Part shown: in pieces, positions 15,564-24,958 of the stretch | Layout of the letters: every line of letters begins with the position of its first letter | Numbering within the stretch: the stretch's first letter is position 1 | DNA from: Paramicrobacterium sp051513965 | GTDB taxonomy: Bacteria > Actinomycetota > Actinomycetes > Actinomycetales > Microbacteriaceae | Assembly (NCBI RefSeq): GCF_051513965.1 | Contig: NZ_CP195847.1 | Span: 2,666,001 to 2,730,000, forward strand | Direction of reading: 5' to 3' | DNA: 64,000 bases | Program-made: the position numbers and the translations under genes | The notes under the pieces: generated by a model | Seen by the model: the letters and a program-made list of their open reading frames with translations, nothing else | Told to the model about the DNA's origin: nothing | Database searches by the model: none

Positions 15564-18131
15564 ATGAGCTCTTCTGCGAATCTCTCTCGTTCCGAAACCG
15601 CCGCCCGATCCGCCGCGCTCACGCTGCACACCGCTCACGTCGAGCTCGATCTGCGGCGAGCGCCCGACACGTCGACCTCGGGCTTCACCACCACGACGAC
15701 GCTCACCTTCGACGCCGACCTGTCGAAGGGCGACTCCACGTGGGTGGACTTCATCGGCGAGGCCGTGCACCGCGTCACGCTGAACGGCACCGAGCTGCCG
15801 GTGCAGTACGACGGCGCTCGCGTGCAGGTCGCCGGGCTGGCGGCATCCAACACCCTCATCGTCGAGGGCACCGGCGCGTACTCCCGCTCGGGTGAGGGCA
15901 TGCACCGCTTCATCGACCCGGTCGACGGCGAGACCTACCTCTACACGCAGTACGAACCGGCGGACTCCCGCCGCGTGATGGCGTGCTTCGAGCAGCCCGA
16001 CATGAAGGCGCGCTTCACGTTCACGGTGCACGCGCCGGCCGGCTGGCAGGTGCTCTCCAATCAGAGTCCGATCTCGAGCACATCCTCGACGGATGCCGCA
16101 CGCGACGGCCACGCGGCGGTCGAGGCGTCCTCCCCGCGAACGTCATCGGCGGCGACGCAGAAGGTGGAGTTCGCTCCGACCCTGCCGATCTCGAGCTACA
16201 TCACGGCGGTCGTCGCGGGTCCCTATCACCGCGTCGACGCCGAGTGGCGCCGCGGAGAGCAGACGGTTCCGCTCGGTGTGCTGTGCCGCGCCTCCCTCGC
16301 CGAACACCTCGACTCCGACGAGATCATCGAGGTCACTCAGCAGGGCCTCGACTTCTTCACCGAGAACTTCGACTACCCGTACCCGTGGGGCAAATACGAC
16401 CAGGTCTTCGTGCCCGAGTACAACCTCGGCGCGATGGAGAACCCGGGCCTCGTCACGTTCACAGAGGCGTACGTGTTCCGCGGCGCCTCCACCGACTCTC
16501 AGCACGAGGGTCGCGCGAACACGATTCTGCACGAGATGGCGCACATGTGGTTCGGCGACCTCGTCACGATGCGCTGGTGGGACGATCTGTGGCTCAAGGA
16601 GTCGTTCGCGGACTACATGGGTGCTCACGCAGCGGCCGAGGCGACGCGCTTCAGCGACGCCTGGGTGACGTTCGCCAACCGGCGCAAGGCGTGGGCGTAC
16701 TCGCAGGATCAGCTGCCAACAACCCACCCGATCGTCGCCGATATCGTGGACCTTGAGGCGGCGAAGCTGAACTTCGACGGAATCACCTATGCGAAGGGTG
16801 CGGCGGTGCTGAAGCAGCTCGTCGCGTTCGTCGGCCGCGACGCGTTCTTCGAGGGTGCGCGCCGGTACTTCGCGAAGCACGAGTTCGGCAACACGACTCT
16901 CGATGATCTGCTGGTCGAGCTCGAAGAGACCTCGGGCCGCGACGTCCGCGCCTGGTCGCGGGCCTGGCTCGAGACCACGGGAGTGTCAACGCTCTGGGTC
17001 GAGTCACTGGGCGAGGATGCCGGTGCCCGAAGCAGCATTCGCCAATCAGACCCGCGCCCGCACCGCCTCGCCGTCGCGCTCTACGACCTCGTCGACGATC
17101 GTCTCGTGCTGCGCGAGACCCGCGAGATCGACATCTCGGCGGAGTCGACGCCCTTCAACGCGCCGACCGCAGATCTCGTGCTGCTGAACGCGGGCGACCT
17201 GACCTATGCCAAGCTGCGCCTCGATGAGCGCAGTCTCTCCGCCGTGGAGACGGCGCTCAACACGATCGACGACGCTCTCACGCGCGGCCTCATCTGGTCG
17301 GCACTGTGGAACGCGGTGCGCGATGGCGAGCTCTCCGCGGTCCGTTACCTCGCGATCGTGCGGCGATTCGCCGGCTCCGAGTCGAACGTCGGCCTGCTGA
17401 CTTCGGTGCTCGCGAACGCGGCGTTCACGGTGTCGCACTATGTGACGGATGCCGCCCGCGCCGACGAGCGCCGGGCCTGGCTCGAGGCCGCGTGGGAGGG
17501 GCTCTTCGCCGCCGACGCAGGCTCGGGTTCGCAGCTCGCGTGGGCGCGTGCGCTCGCGGGTGCTGCGGCGTATGACGGCTCTCGGGCCGACGGCATCCGA
17601 GCCATGCTCGACGGCACCGGCGCCGCTCCAGATGGGCTCGCTCTCGACGCGGATCTGCGCTGGCTGCTGCTCACCGCCCTCGCTGCGACCGGCGACGCCT
17701 CGCGCGAGGAGATCGACGACGAGCTCACGCGGGACAACACAGCGAGCGGTGTGACTGCGCACCTCGAGGCGCTAGCTTCGCGGCCCGAGCAGGGCGTGAA
17801 GGATGCCGCCTGGCAGTCGGCGTGGACGGACACGAACCTCACCAATGACCACCTCGATGCGACGATCCTCGGCTTCCGTGCCGGTGGTCGGCGCGACCTG
17901 ACCGCGGGCTACGACGCCGAGTACTTCGACCGGCTGACCGAGGTGTGGGGCACGCGCAGCATCGAGATCGCGAAGCGCCTCGTGCTTGGGCTGTTTCCGG
18001 CGTGTGACTCGCTCGACATGGTCGATGAGTGGCTCGAACAGCACGGGGATGCTCCGGCGGCGCTCGTCCGCCTCGTTACAGAGCAGCGGGACCACCTCGC
18101 GCGCGACCTCCGCGTGCGTGCCGCCCAGTAG
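15564..18131 (+). CDS. pepN: aminopeptidase N
   Basis: An 855-residue M1 zinc metallopeptidase removing N-terminal residues from peptides. The substrate-binding GAMEN motif is at 289-293. The zinc site HEMAH at 323-327, with the third ligand Glu346 in LKESFADY, matches the HExxH-x18-E pattern. The length and the C-terminal ERAP1-like helical domain agree with actinobacterial PepN. It has no signal peptide, hence is cytoplasmic. ATG 15564 is preceded by TGGAGG. Long complementary-strand frames here are shadows of its strong codon bias. Confidence 0.95.
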   Translation: MSSSANLSRSETAARSAALTLHTAHVELDLRRAPDTSTSGFTTTTTLTFDADLSKGDSTWVDFIGEAVHRVTLNGTELPVQYDGARVQVAGLAASNTLIVEGTGAYSRSGEGMHRFIDPVDGETYLYTQYEPADSRRVMACFEQPDMKARFTFTVHAPAGWQVLSNQSPISSTSSTDAARDGHAAVEASSPRTSSAATQKVEFAPTLPISSYITAVVAGPYHRVDAEWRRGEQTVPLGVLCRASLAEHLDSDEIIEVTQQGLDFFTENFDYPYPWGKYDQVFVPEYNLGAMENPGLVTFTEAYVFRGASTDSQHEGRANTILHEMAHMWFGDLVTMRWWDDLWLKESFADYMGAHAAAEATRFSDAWVTFANRRKAWAYSQDQLPTTHPIVADIVDLEAAKLNFDGITYAKGAAVLKQLVAFVGRDAFFEGARRYFAKHEFGNTTLDDLLVELEETSGRDVRAWSRAWLETTGVSTLWVESLGEDAGARSSIRQSDPRPHRLAVALYDLVDDRLVLRETREIDISAESTPFNAPTADLVLLNAGDLTYAKLRLDERSLSAVETALNTIDDALTRGLIWSALWNAVRDGELSAVRYLAIVRRFAGSESNVGLLTSVLANAAFTVSHYVTDAARADERRAWLEAAWEGLFAADAGSGSQLAWARALAGAAAYDGSRADGIRAMLDGTGAAPDGLALDADLRWLLLTALAATGDASREEIDDELTRDNTASGVTAHLEALASRPEQGVKDAAWQSAWTDTNLTNDHLDATILGFRAGGRRDLTAGYDAEYFDRLTEVWGTRSIEIAKRLVLGLFPACDSLDMVDEWLEQHGDAPAALVRLVTEQRDHLARDLRVRAAQ

Positions 18132-18156
18132 CCGCCCTCGCGAAACGGCCCGCCAC

Positions 18157-18240
18157 CTCAAAGAATCGGTTTCTCGGCAGAGGTGCGGCGTGGCGTCGCG
18201 CGACACGCCGCACCTCACCTCAGATTTCCGATTCTTTGAG
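18157..18240. repeat. composite long hairpin downstream of pepN
   Basis: Outer arms 18157-18169 and 18228-18240 (CTCAAAGAATCGG and its complement) and inner arms 18181-18192 and 18204-18215 (AGGTGCGGCGTG and its complement) are both perfect, separated by a mostly unpaired internal loop. The structure could end pepN transcription, but it is larger than a normal terminator and has the two-part form of a REP/BIME-type element. Confidence 0.75.
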
Positions 18241-18348
18241 CGCAACCGGCTTGCGGAGACAGCACCCTGAGTGGGGGCACGCCCGCAGAGCCCTGCCACC
18301 GCGGCCCCAGAGCACCGCACAGCTCACCCGAGAGGCACGCGCAGCAGA

Positions 18349-18735
18349 TCAGCCCTCGGACTCCAGAAGCGCCGTCTTGCCGAACATCTCAGCGGCGAGA
18401 CGTGCCGTCGGGGTGCCTGCGTCGAGATCAGCGCCGGCCGCGAGAAGCATCCTCACCACATCGTCCTCCCCCTTGAACAGCGCGCCTGCGATGGGCGACT
18501 GGTCGCGTGCGTTGCGGAGGTCGACATCAGCCTCGCGTTCGATGAGCCCGCGCACCGTCTCGGCGTGGCCGTGGTAGGCCGCCATCATGAGGGGCGTGTT
18601 GCCGCCGGCGTCCTGAACGTTCACGGGCAGCCCGTGGTCGATGAGATCGAAGAGCTCTCCGGACTCTCCGTTGCGGGCGAAGCCGACGGCGATCTCTGTA
18701 AGCTGCTGAACCTGCTCTGCTGTGAGTTTCGGCAT
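18349..18735 (-). CDS. ankyrin repeat protein
   Basis: A 128-residue soluble protein made of about three ankyrin repeats, visible as GNTPLMMAAYHGHAETVRGL and DVVRMLLAAGADLDAGTPT. Ankyrin proteins of this size mediate protein-protein contacts; the partner is unknown. ATG 18735 (MPKLTAEQ) is the family-like start; the longer frame to 18855 is not supported. It is single, lying between pepN and the IclR regulator. Confidence 0.8.
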   Translation of the reverse strand: MPKLTAEQVQQLTEIAVGFARNGESGELFDLIDHGLPVNVQDAGGNTPLMMAAYHGHAETVRGLIEREADVDLRNARDQSPIAGALFKGEDDVVRMLLAAGADLDAGTPTARLAAEMFGKTALLESEG

Positions 18736-18800
18736 TCGTCCAGCATATGGGTGCACGTTGACGGTTTGACCGGGCGTGACAATCGCAGAACCCACAGTCG

Positions 18801-19607
18801 CTACGCGCGCGTGCGGACCGGCAGCGACAGCTTTCTGTCGATGCGCGCTGCACATTCGCGGAGTTCGGCAATGAGCTCGCTGAGGCGTTCGGCGCTCAGA
18901 TGCTCGTCATCCCCGTCAATCCAGCCGACGGAGAGGCTCGCGTAGAGCGCGCCGTGCAGAAACACCGGCACGGAGACCGTCGCAGTGCCCGCCGAGTACT
19001 CGCCCACGGTGTGTGCCCAGCCGCGCTCCCGGATCTTGGCGAACTGCTGGTCCAACACCGCCCAGTCAGTGACGGTGGAGGGAGTGAAGCGCGCCATGGG
19101 ACGGTCGCGCAGAATCCGGTCGCGTTCCTCCGAAGGAAGAAACGCGAAGTACGCCTTGCTCGTAGCACCGGCATGTGCCGGATACATCTCGCCGACGAGC
19201 GAATAGTCGCGGAGCATCCCCTCGGGCCCATCGCACAGCGCGAGGCATCTCATGTACGGCCCGTCCGGCACTGAGAAGTATGCTCCACACCCCGAGAACA
19301 TCGCGAGATCGGTGAGGAACGGCGTGACGACGCGGATGACGGCGCCCGTGCGGTCCCATAGCCGCCCCATGTGCAGCGCAGCAGGACCGATTCGATAGCG
19401 GCGATTCTCCGAATCTCGGGAGAGGAAGCCACGGTAGGCGAGCACAGCGAGCAGTCGTTGCGCCGACGAGATCGAGATCCCGAATTCGTGAGCGACCTCG
19501 GTCACACCTCGTTCAGGATGCTCGCGGTCAAACGACGCCAGAACCTGGAGCGCTCGATCAGCAGTCTGCGGCAGGTGCGTGGGAGTCGGTTCACACGCTG
19601 AAGGCAT
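18801..19607 (-). CDS. IclR family transcriptional regulator
   Basis: A 268-residue regulator: N-terminal winged HTH at about residues 12-70 (TADRALQVLASF, then GISISSAQRLLAVLAYRGFLSR) and a C-terminal IclR effector domain (GATSKAYFAFLP, YSAGTATVSVPVF). It is divergent from the DUF1177-permease-peptidase operon and is the likely local regulator of it. Start 19607 has GGAGAA upstream; an upstream extension to 19712 lacks domain similarity. The effector is unknown, presumably the imported substrate of the operon. Confidence 0.85.
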   Translation of the reverse strand: MPSACEPTPTHLPQTADRALQVLASFDREHPERGVTEVAHEFGISISSAQRLLAVLAYRGFLSRDSENRRYRIGPAALHMGRLWDRTGAVIRVVTPFLTDLAMFSGCGAYFSVPDGPYMRCLALCDGPEGMLRDYSLVGEMYPAHAGATSKAYFAFLPSEERDRILRDRPMARFTPSTVTDWAVLDQQFAKIRERGWAHTVGEYSAGTATVSVPVFLHGALYASLSVGWIDGDDEHLSAERLSELIAELRECAARIDRKLSLPVRTRA

Positions 19608-19636
19608 CCGCCTATTCTCCTCTGTTTTGCAGATAG

Positions 19637-19650
19637 TGGGAAATATTTGA
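19637..19650. promoter_or_regulatory. candidate IclR operator
   Basis: TGGGAAATATTTGA contains a central AAATATTT palindrome and resembles the purine-A/T dyads bound by IclR regulators. It lies 30 bases upstream of the IclR start and about 200 bases before the divergent operon. Confidence 0.3.
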
Positions 19651-19850
19651 GCATTCATTCGGCGAGGAGGAAAGCTGACCCCAACGAGCGGCGGCCACAA
19701 CATCGATGCCACGGCTCAAAACCCTCGATTCGACTCCCACATCACGGCGAGCGGCGTTGGGTTCAGACAAACGGTTACGAGCTCGGTCAGCCTGCACATC
19801 TCACGCACGGTCGTGAAACACGGTTGGCCCTATACGGACGAGGGGCCTCA

Positions 19851-20813
19851 ATGCTCAAGTACGCTCTCGACATCATCGACGTTCTCGACGACCCGCAGGT
19901 CTCGGGCGAGAAGGTCGTCGCACATCTCGACGCCATTGCGGGACCGGGCGGCAGCGGCGCCCAGACCAGAACTGTCAGAGGCGGGAAGGGCAGCACGGAC
20001 TTCGTGAGGGTGCTGATCCCCGGAACGAATGGTGCGACCAGCGGCGGCAGCGCTCCGACGCTCGGCGTCATCGGACGCCTGGGCGGAATCGGCGCGCGGC
20101 CGGAGATGATCGGCTTCGTGTCCGACGGCGACGGCGCTGCGGCCGCACTCAGCACGGCAGCCAAGCTGCTGTCGATGAAGCGACGCGGAGATCACCTGCC
20201 GGGCGACGTCATCGTCACGACGCACATCTGCCCGTCTGCGCCGGCGCTTCCGCACCACCCGGTGCCGTTCATGGACTCCCCCGTCGACATCGCGGCCATG
20301 AACGCCTACGAGGTCGATCCAGCAATGGATGCCGTGTTGTCGATCGACACCACGAAGGGGAACCGACTGATCAACCACCGCGGCGTCGCCCTCTCACCGA
20401 CCGTCAAGGAGGGCTACATCCTCCGTGTGAGCGACAGCGTCGCGCAGGTCGTCGAAACCGTCACAGGCGAGCCCCTCGTCGCCTTCCCCATCACGACGCA
20501 AGACATCACGCCCTACGGCAACGGCGTCTATCACCTGAACTCGATTCTTCAGCCGGCCGTCGCCACGTCGGTTCCCGTCATCGGACTCGCGATCGTCGCC
20601 GCCACCGCGGTCGCCGGCTGCGCAACCGGAGCCAGCCACGAAGTCGACATCGCCGCCGCGGCACGCGTCGCCGTCGAAACGGCGAAGGGCTTCGGTTCGG
20701 AGATCGTCGAGTTCTACGACCAGGACGAATTCGACATCCTCACCCGCCGCTACGGCTCGCTGGCCCACCTTCAGACGCTGGGCCAGGAAATTCACGAATC
20801 CACCTCTGCATGA
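19851..20813 (+). CDS. DUF1177 family protein
   Basis: A 320-residue protein. The family match rests on the N-terminus (MLKYALDIIDVLDDP) and blocks such as FVRVLIPGTNG, GVIGRLGGIGARP and HPVPFMDSPVD. DUF1177 has no defined activity; the many conserved His, Asp and Gly suggest an enzyme. ATG 19851 has GAGGGG six bases upstream; the frame is open from 19647 but that region is a promoter spacer. It is the first gene of a four-gene operon (permease, M20 peptidase, peptidase E), so it probably acts on the imported nitrogenous compound. Confidence 0.75.
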   Translation: MLKYALDIIDVLDDPQVSGEKVVAHLDAIAGPGGSGAQTRTVRGGKGSTDFVRVLIPGTNGATSGGSAPTLGVIGRLGGIGARPEMIGFVSDGDGAAAALSTAAKLLSMKRRGDHLPGDVIVTTHICPSAPALPHHPVPFMDSPVDIAAMNAYEVDPAMDAVLSIDTTKGNRLINHRGVALSPTVKEGYILRVSDSVAQVVETVTGEPLVAFPITTQDITPYGNGVYHLNSILQPAVATSVPVIGLAIVAATAVAGCATGASHEVDIAAAARVAVETAKGFGSEIVEFYDQDEFDILTRRYGSLAHLQTLGQEIHESTSA

Positions 20814-20835
20814 CCGACAATATTCGGAGCTGAAT

Positions 20836-22218
20836 ATGACCGCCAACACGCGCAACGCGTCCACAATCAAACCCCAGCGAGCGATCGGAAACGACGATTT
20901 CTCCCTGCGCCGGGTACCCACCGACCGCCGCTACGGCTTCTGGTCGATGCTTCTGCAGTGGCTCTCGCAGTCAGGGTCGCTCTCCCAGTTCGTCCTCGGT
21001 GCCACCATCGGCATGGGGATGACGTTCCGCGACGCGTTCATCGCGTTCACCCTCGGCGGTGTGATCCTCGAGATCGTCATCTTCCTGATCGGCTACGCCG
21101 GCCAGCGCGAAGGCCTGTCGATGACGATGCTCACCCGCTTCACGGGCTTCGGCCGCAACGGCTCGGCCCTCGTCAGCCTCATCATCGCGGTGAGCCTCAT
21201 CGGATGGTTCGGAGTGCAGAACGGCATCTTCGCCACGAGCATGCAGGAGCTCGCAGGCGGTCCGGTCTGGCTGTGGTGCGTGCTGGCCGGCATCGTTCTG
21301 ACCTTCCTGGTCGTCTTCGGCTTCAAGTACATGATGTGGCTCGCCCGCATCGCCGTTCCGCTGTTCTTCGGACTCATCGCGTGGAGCGTCATCTCGACGC
21401 TGGCACAGCACGACTTCGCCGAGCTCTTCACGGGCGAGCCGACCGGACCGGAGATCACGATTCCCGCCGCCGCGACGATCATCGCGGGTGGCTTCATGAC
21501 GGGGGCAATCGTCGCGCCGGACATGACGCGCTTCAACCGGAAGGGCTGGCACGTCGTCATCCAGAGCTCGACGTCACTCGTGGTCTCTGAATACCTCGTC
21601 GGACTCACCGGTGTCGTTCTCGGGCACCTGGCCGGAACATCCGACGTCGCGGGCATCGTCCTGTCGACGTCCGGTGCCATCGGTCTGATCATCGTGATCC
21701 TCGCCACGGTGAAGATCAACGACTGGAATCTCTACAGCTCGTCGCTCGGTGTTGTGAACTTCGCGCGGACCGTCTTCGGCCGCCGCATCCACCGTGGCTT
21801 CGTCACGCTGATCATCGGAATTCTCGGCACTGTGCTCTCCGCGATCGGCATTCTGGACCACTTCAAGGAGTTCCTCTCCGTGCTCGGTGTCGCGATTCCG
21901 CCGATCGGAGGCATCATCGTGGCGGAGTACTACCTCGTCCGCAAGCTGAGCGCTCCGCTGCTCCGCACCCGCGCAGACGGCGCGCTCCCCCGAACGATGC
22001 CCGTCTGGGTCCCGGCGACGCTCGTCATCTGGGTGATCTCCTTCCTCGTCGGATTCTTCGTCGACTGGGGCATCCCCGCCATCAACTCTCTGCTCACCGC
22101 GCTGATCCTCTACACGATCTGTGGACACCTGGGCCTCCTCCGCTCGTACGGCACGGTCGTTCTCGACGAGGACGCATCAGCATCGAGCACCGCCGACGAC
22201 ACGAAGGAGAATGCATGA
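20836..22218 (+). CDS. NCS1 family permease (cytosine/purine/hydantoin type)
   Basis: A 460-residue integral membrane protein with about 12 helices. An N-terminal cytoplasmic stretch RRVPTDRRYGFWSMLLQW, then SQFVLGATIGMGMTFRDAFIAF, and FMTGAIVAPDMTRFNRKGWH place it near CodB within the NCS1 family, which imports nucleobases, hydantoins and related compounds with Na+ or H+. Its stop overlaps the start of the M20 peptidase by 4 bases (22215-22218). The substrate cannot be read from the sequence; the peptidase neighbours suggest an amide-containing compound. Confidence 0.88.
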   Translation: MTANTRNASTIKPQRAIGNDDFSLRRVPTDRRYGFWSMLLQWLSQSGSLSQFVLGATIGMGMTFRDAFIAFTLGGVILEIVIFLIGYAGQREGLSMTMLTRFTGFGRNGSALVSLIIAVSLIGWFGVQNGIFATSMQELAGGPVWLWCVLAGIVLTFLVVFGFKYMMWLARIAVPLFFGLIAWSVISTLAQHDFAELFTGEPTGPEITIPAAATIIAGGFMTGAIVAPDMTRFNRKGWHVVIQSSTSLVVSEYLVGLTGVVLGHLAGTSDVAGIVLSTSGAIGLIIVILATVKINDWNLYSSSLGVVNFARTVFGRRIHRGFVTLIIGILGTVLSAIGILDHFKEFLSVLGVAIPPIGGIIVAEYYLVRKLSAPLLRTRADGALPRTMPVWVPATLVIWVISFLVGFFVDWGIPAINSLLTALILYTICGHLGLLRSYGTVVLDEDASASSTADDTKENA

Positions 22219-23501
22219 ACCCCGAATCCGAGGTCATCGAACTCTGTCAGGAGCTGATCCGCTTCGACACGTCGAACCCGACGAGCACGGAGCGCGCCGC
22301 GGCTGACTACGTCGCGGAGCGGCTCCACGAGGTCGGACTCTCGACGGAGATCATCGAGAGCGCCCCGGGACGGGCGAGCGTCTTCACACGCATCGCGGGC
22401 CGTGACCGGTCGCGCCCGGCGCTGCTCATCCACGGGCACCTCGACGTCGTCCCCGCCGACCCCACCGAGTGGAGCGTGCCTCCGTTCAGCGGAGAGATCA
22501 TCGACGACACGCTCTGGGGTCGCGGGGCGATCGACATGAAGGACTTCGACGCGGCGATTCTCGCCGTGGCGCGGCACCTCGCTCGCACGGGTACAGTGCC
22601 GCCGCGAGACATCGTCTTCGCGTTCCTCGCGGATGAGGAGGGCGGCGGCGTCTACGGCTCCCACTGGCTGGTCGAAAACCGCCCCGACCTGTTCGAGGGC
22701 GTCGGCGAGGCGATCACCGAGGGCGGCGGGGTGTCGTTCTCTCTGAACGACGACCAGCGGCTGTACCCGATCGAGTGTGCGCAGCGGGGTCAGGCGTGGC
22801 TCCGGCTGACGGCGTCCGGTCGTGCGGGCCACGGCTCCTCCCCCAACGATGAGAATGCCGTCACCGCGCTCTCCGACTCCATGTCGCGCATCGGACATCA
22901 TGAGTTCCCCATCCGCCTGATCGAGCCTGTCCGACAGCTGCTCGCGGGCGCTGCGGAGATTCTCGGCGTTCACTTCGACCCGAACGATGTCGAGGGCAGC
23001 CTCAGCCGCATGGGATCCGTGCGCGACCTCGTCGACGTGGTGCTCCGCAACTCGGCGAACCCGACGATGCTCAGTGCCGGGTACCAAGTGAACGTCATTC
23101 CAGGGAAGGCAGAGGGCGCCATCGACGGACGCTTCCTTCCCGGCTACGAGCAGGAGCTCCTCGACACGATCGACTCGCTGCTCAGTCCGGGCGTGACGCG
23201 CGAGTTCATCCACCACGATGTGGCATTCGAGTCGACCTTCGATGGTGCGCTCGTGGAGGCCATGTCGGCAGCACTGCATGCTGAAGACGACGGAGCTCAC
23301 CCTCTGCCATACTGCAACGCTGGGGGCACAGACAACAAGGCGCTGATGAAGCTCGGCATCCGCGGCTTCGGCTTCAAGGCACTGCGTGTGCCGGCATCCT
23401 TGCCGTACAACCAGCTCTTCCACGGCGTGGACGAGCGCGTTCCGCTGGAGTCGCTCCGCTTCTCTGCGCGCGTGTTCGGGCGTCTGGTCACCACCTGCTG
23501 A
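22215..23501 (+). CDS. M20 family metallopeptidase/amidohydrolase
   Basis: A 428-residue di-zinc hydrolase of the M20 family (ArgE/DapE/carboxypeptidase). Motifs: HGHLDVVP at 73-80 (zinc His75), GRGAIDMKDFDA (bridging Asp), FLADEEGGG (catalytic Glu) and the late CNAGGTDNKALMKLG. It has no signal peptide and is cytoplasmic. Its start lies within the permease stop codon, so uptake and hydrolysis are coupled. The family cleaves dipeptides, N-acyl or N-carbamoyl amino acids; which of these applies here is not visible. Confidence 0.88.
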   Translation: MNPESEVIELCQELIRFDTSNPTSTERAAADYVAERLHEVGLSTEIIESAPGRASVFTRIAGRDRSRPALLIHGHLDVVPADPTEWSVPPFSGEIIDDTLWGRGAIDMKDFDAAILAVARHLARTGTVPPRDIVFAFLADEEGGGVYGSHWLVENRPDLFEGVGEAITEGGGVSFSLNDDQRLYPIECAQRGQAWLRLTASGRAGHGSSPNDENAVTALSDSMSRIGHHEFPIRLIEPVRQLLAGAAEILGVHFDPNDVEGSLSRMGSVRDLVDVVLRNSANPTMLSAGYQVNVIPGKAEGAIDGRFLPGYEQELLDTIDSLLSPGVTREFIHHDVAFESTFDGALVEAMSAALHAEDDGAHPLPYCNAGGTDNKALMKLGIRGFGFKALRVPASLPYNQLFHGVDERVPLESLRFSARVFGRLVTTC

Positions 23502-23518
23502 TTCGTGAGGTCATCACC

Positions 23519-24232
23519 ATGAACATTCTGCTGCTGTCGAACTCGACGAACCCCGGGCAGGGCTTTCTCTCACACGCGCGCAACGAGGTGCTTCAGCTGC
23601 TCGGCGGGGCGGATCGAGTCCTCTTCGTGCCGTTCGCCCTCGCTGATCACGACGCCTACACGGCGAAAGCTGCGGATGCCTTCGGTGAACTCGGCGTGAC
23701 GGTGACCGGTCTTCACACCGAGGCCGATCCCCGCTCGGCCATCGACTCGGCTCCCGCCGTGTTCGTCGGGGGCGGCAACACCTTCCGCCTTCTCGACACG
23801 CTCTATCGTCTCGAACTTCTCGATAGGCTGCGCGATCGAGTGCGCGACGGAATGCCGTATCTCGGTGCGAGTGCGGGAACGAACATCGCCGCACCGACGA
23901 TTCGCACGACGAATGACATGCCGATCGTGGAGCCGCCGAGCTTCGCGTCGCTGGGGCTGATTCCGTTTCAGATCAACCCGCACTATCTCGATCCGGGGCC
24001 TGAGCGCACGCACATGGGTGAGACGCGTGAGGAACGCCTCCTCCAGTTCCACGAGGTCAACGCGACACCGGTGCTGGGGCTGCGCGAGGGCACCTGGCTC
24101 CGGGTGAAGGAGGGGTCAGCACAGGTCGGCGGGACCGCGACGAACGGCAAACTGCCGGCGCGCCTGTTTCTTCAGGGCGACGCCCCGTCGGACATCACGG
24201 GCGACGTCACGTCGTTGCTGCACGGCCGTTGA
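23519..24232 (+). CDS. pepE: peptidase E (S51 family dipeptidase)
   Basis: A 237-residue serine peptidase of the class I glutamine-amidotransferase fold. The nucleophile elbow GASAGTN carries Ser118, preceded by VFVGGGNTFRLLDTL; the His is in FQINPHYLDP. PepE releases N-terminal aspartate from Asp-X dipeptides. It is the last gene of the DUF1177 operon, 17 bases after the M20 gene, followed by a strong hairpin. Together with M20 it suggests stepwise hydrolysis of a small peptide-like substrate. Confidence 0.9.
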   Translation: MNILLLSNSTNPGQGFLSHARNEVLQLLGGADRVLFVPFALADHDAYTAKAADAFGELGVTVTGLHTEADPRSAIDSAPAVFVGGGNTFRLLDTLYRLELLDRLRDRVRDGMPYLGASAGTNIAAPTIRTTNDMPIVEPPSFASLGLIPFQINPHYLDPGPERTHMGETREERLLQFHEVNATPVLGLREGTWLRVKEGSAQVGGTATNGKLPARLFLQGDAPSDITGDVTSLLHGR

Positions 24233-24260
24233 GCGGATCAGACGCCGCCTTCTGCGAAGA

Positions 24261-24299
24261 GACGCGGATGCCGCACGGCACGCCCGCGGCATCCGCGTC
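24261..24299. terminator. hairpin ending the DUF1177-pepE operon
   Basis: Perfect 14-base arms at 24261-24274 and 24286-24299 with an 11-base loop, 28 bases after the pepE stop codon. The stem itself contains the genome-typical GGATGCC/GGCATCC heptamer. Confidence 0.8.
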
Positions 24300-24362
24300 G
24301 CTCTCATGCTTCGCACGTAAACTGCACAGTGCCCAGAGACCATGAGACCGCGAGGTGACCTG

Positions 24363-24938
24363 ATGCCGGAACCCGACGCAGAGCGATTCGAGGATGCCGC
24401 TGCATGGGAGGCATGGCTGGAGAAGCACCACGCCACGTCGCAGGGCATCAACATAGCGATCGCCAAGAAGAACAGCGACGCGACGAGCATCTCGCACCTC
24501 GAGGCCCTCGAGGTCGCCCTCTGCTACGGGTGGATCGACGGTGTGCGACGCCGCATCGACGAGAAGTGGTTCGCGCAGTCGTTCATGCCGCGTCGAGCGG
24601 GCAGCAACTGGTCGCGGCTGAACCGCGAGCGTGCCGATTCCCTGATCGCGGCCGGGCGTATGCGCCCCGCGGGCCAGCGCGAGATCGACCGCGCGAAGGC
24701 CGACGGCCGATGGGAGTCGGCGTATGCTCCGCAGTCGACGATGCAGGTTCCGCCCGAGCTCGAAGCGGCGCTCGCGCAGAGCCCGAAGGCGAGTGCGTTC
24801 TTCGACACCCTCTCGGGCCGCAACCGGTATGCCGTACTGTTCCGCGTCACGACGGCGAAGCGCTCGGAGACCCGCGAAAAGCGCGCCGCGGCGATGGTCG
24901 AGATGATGGAACGCGGCGAGACCATCTACCCGCAGTGA
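24363..24938 (+). CDS. YdeI/OmdA family protein
   Basis: A 191-residue protein with the YdeI (OmpD-associated) pattern: EAWLEKHHATSQGINIAIAKKN, YGWIDGVRRRIDEKWFAQSFMPRR, WSRLNRERADSL and an SGRNRYAVLFRVTTAKR C-terminus. Family members are linked to stress tolerance and cell-envelope functions, without a known activity. ATG 24363 has GAGGTG upstream at good spacing; the start at 24342 does not. Confidence 0.85.
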   Translation: MPEPDAERFEDAAAWEAWLEKHHATSQGINIAIAKKNSDATSISHLEALEVALCYGWIDGVRRRIDEKWFAQSFMPRRAGSNWSRLNRERADSLIAAGRMRPAGQREIDRAKADGRWESAYAPQSTMQVPPELEAALAQSPKASAFFDTLSGRNRYAVLFRVTTAKRSETREKRAAAMVEMMERGETIYPQ

Positions 24939-24958
24939 GTCCCGCCCGACGGTGAGCG

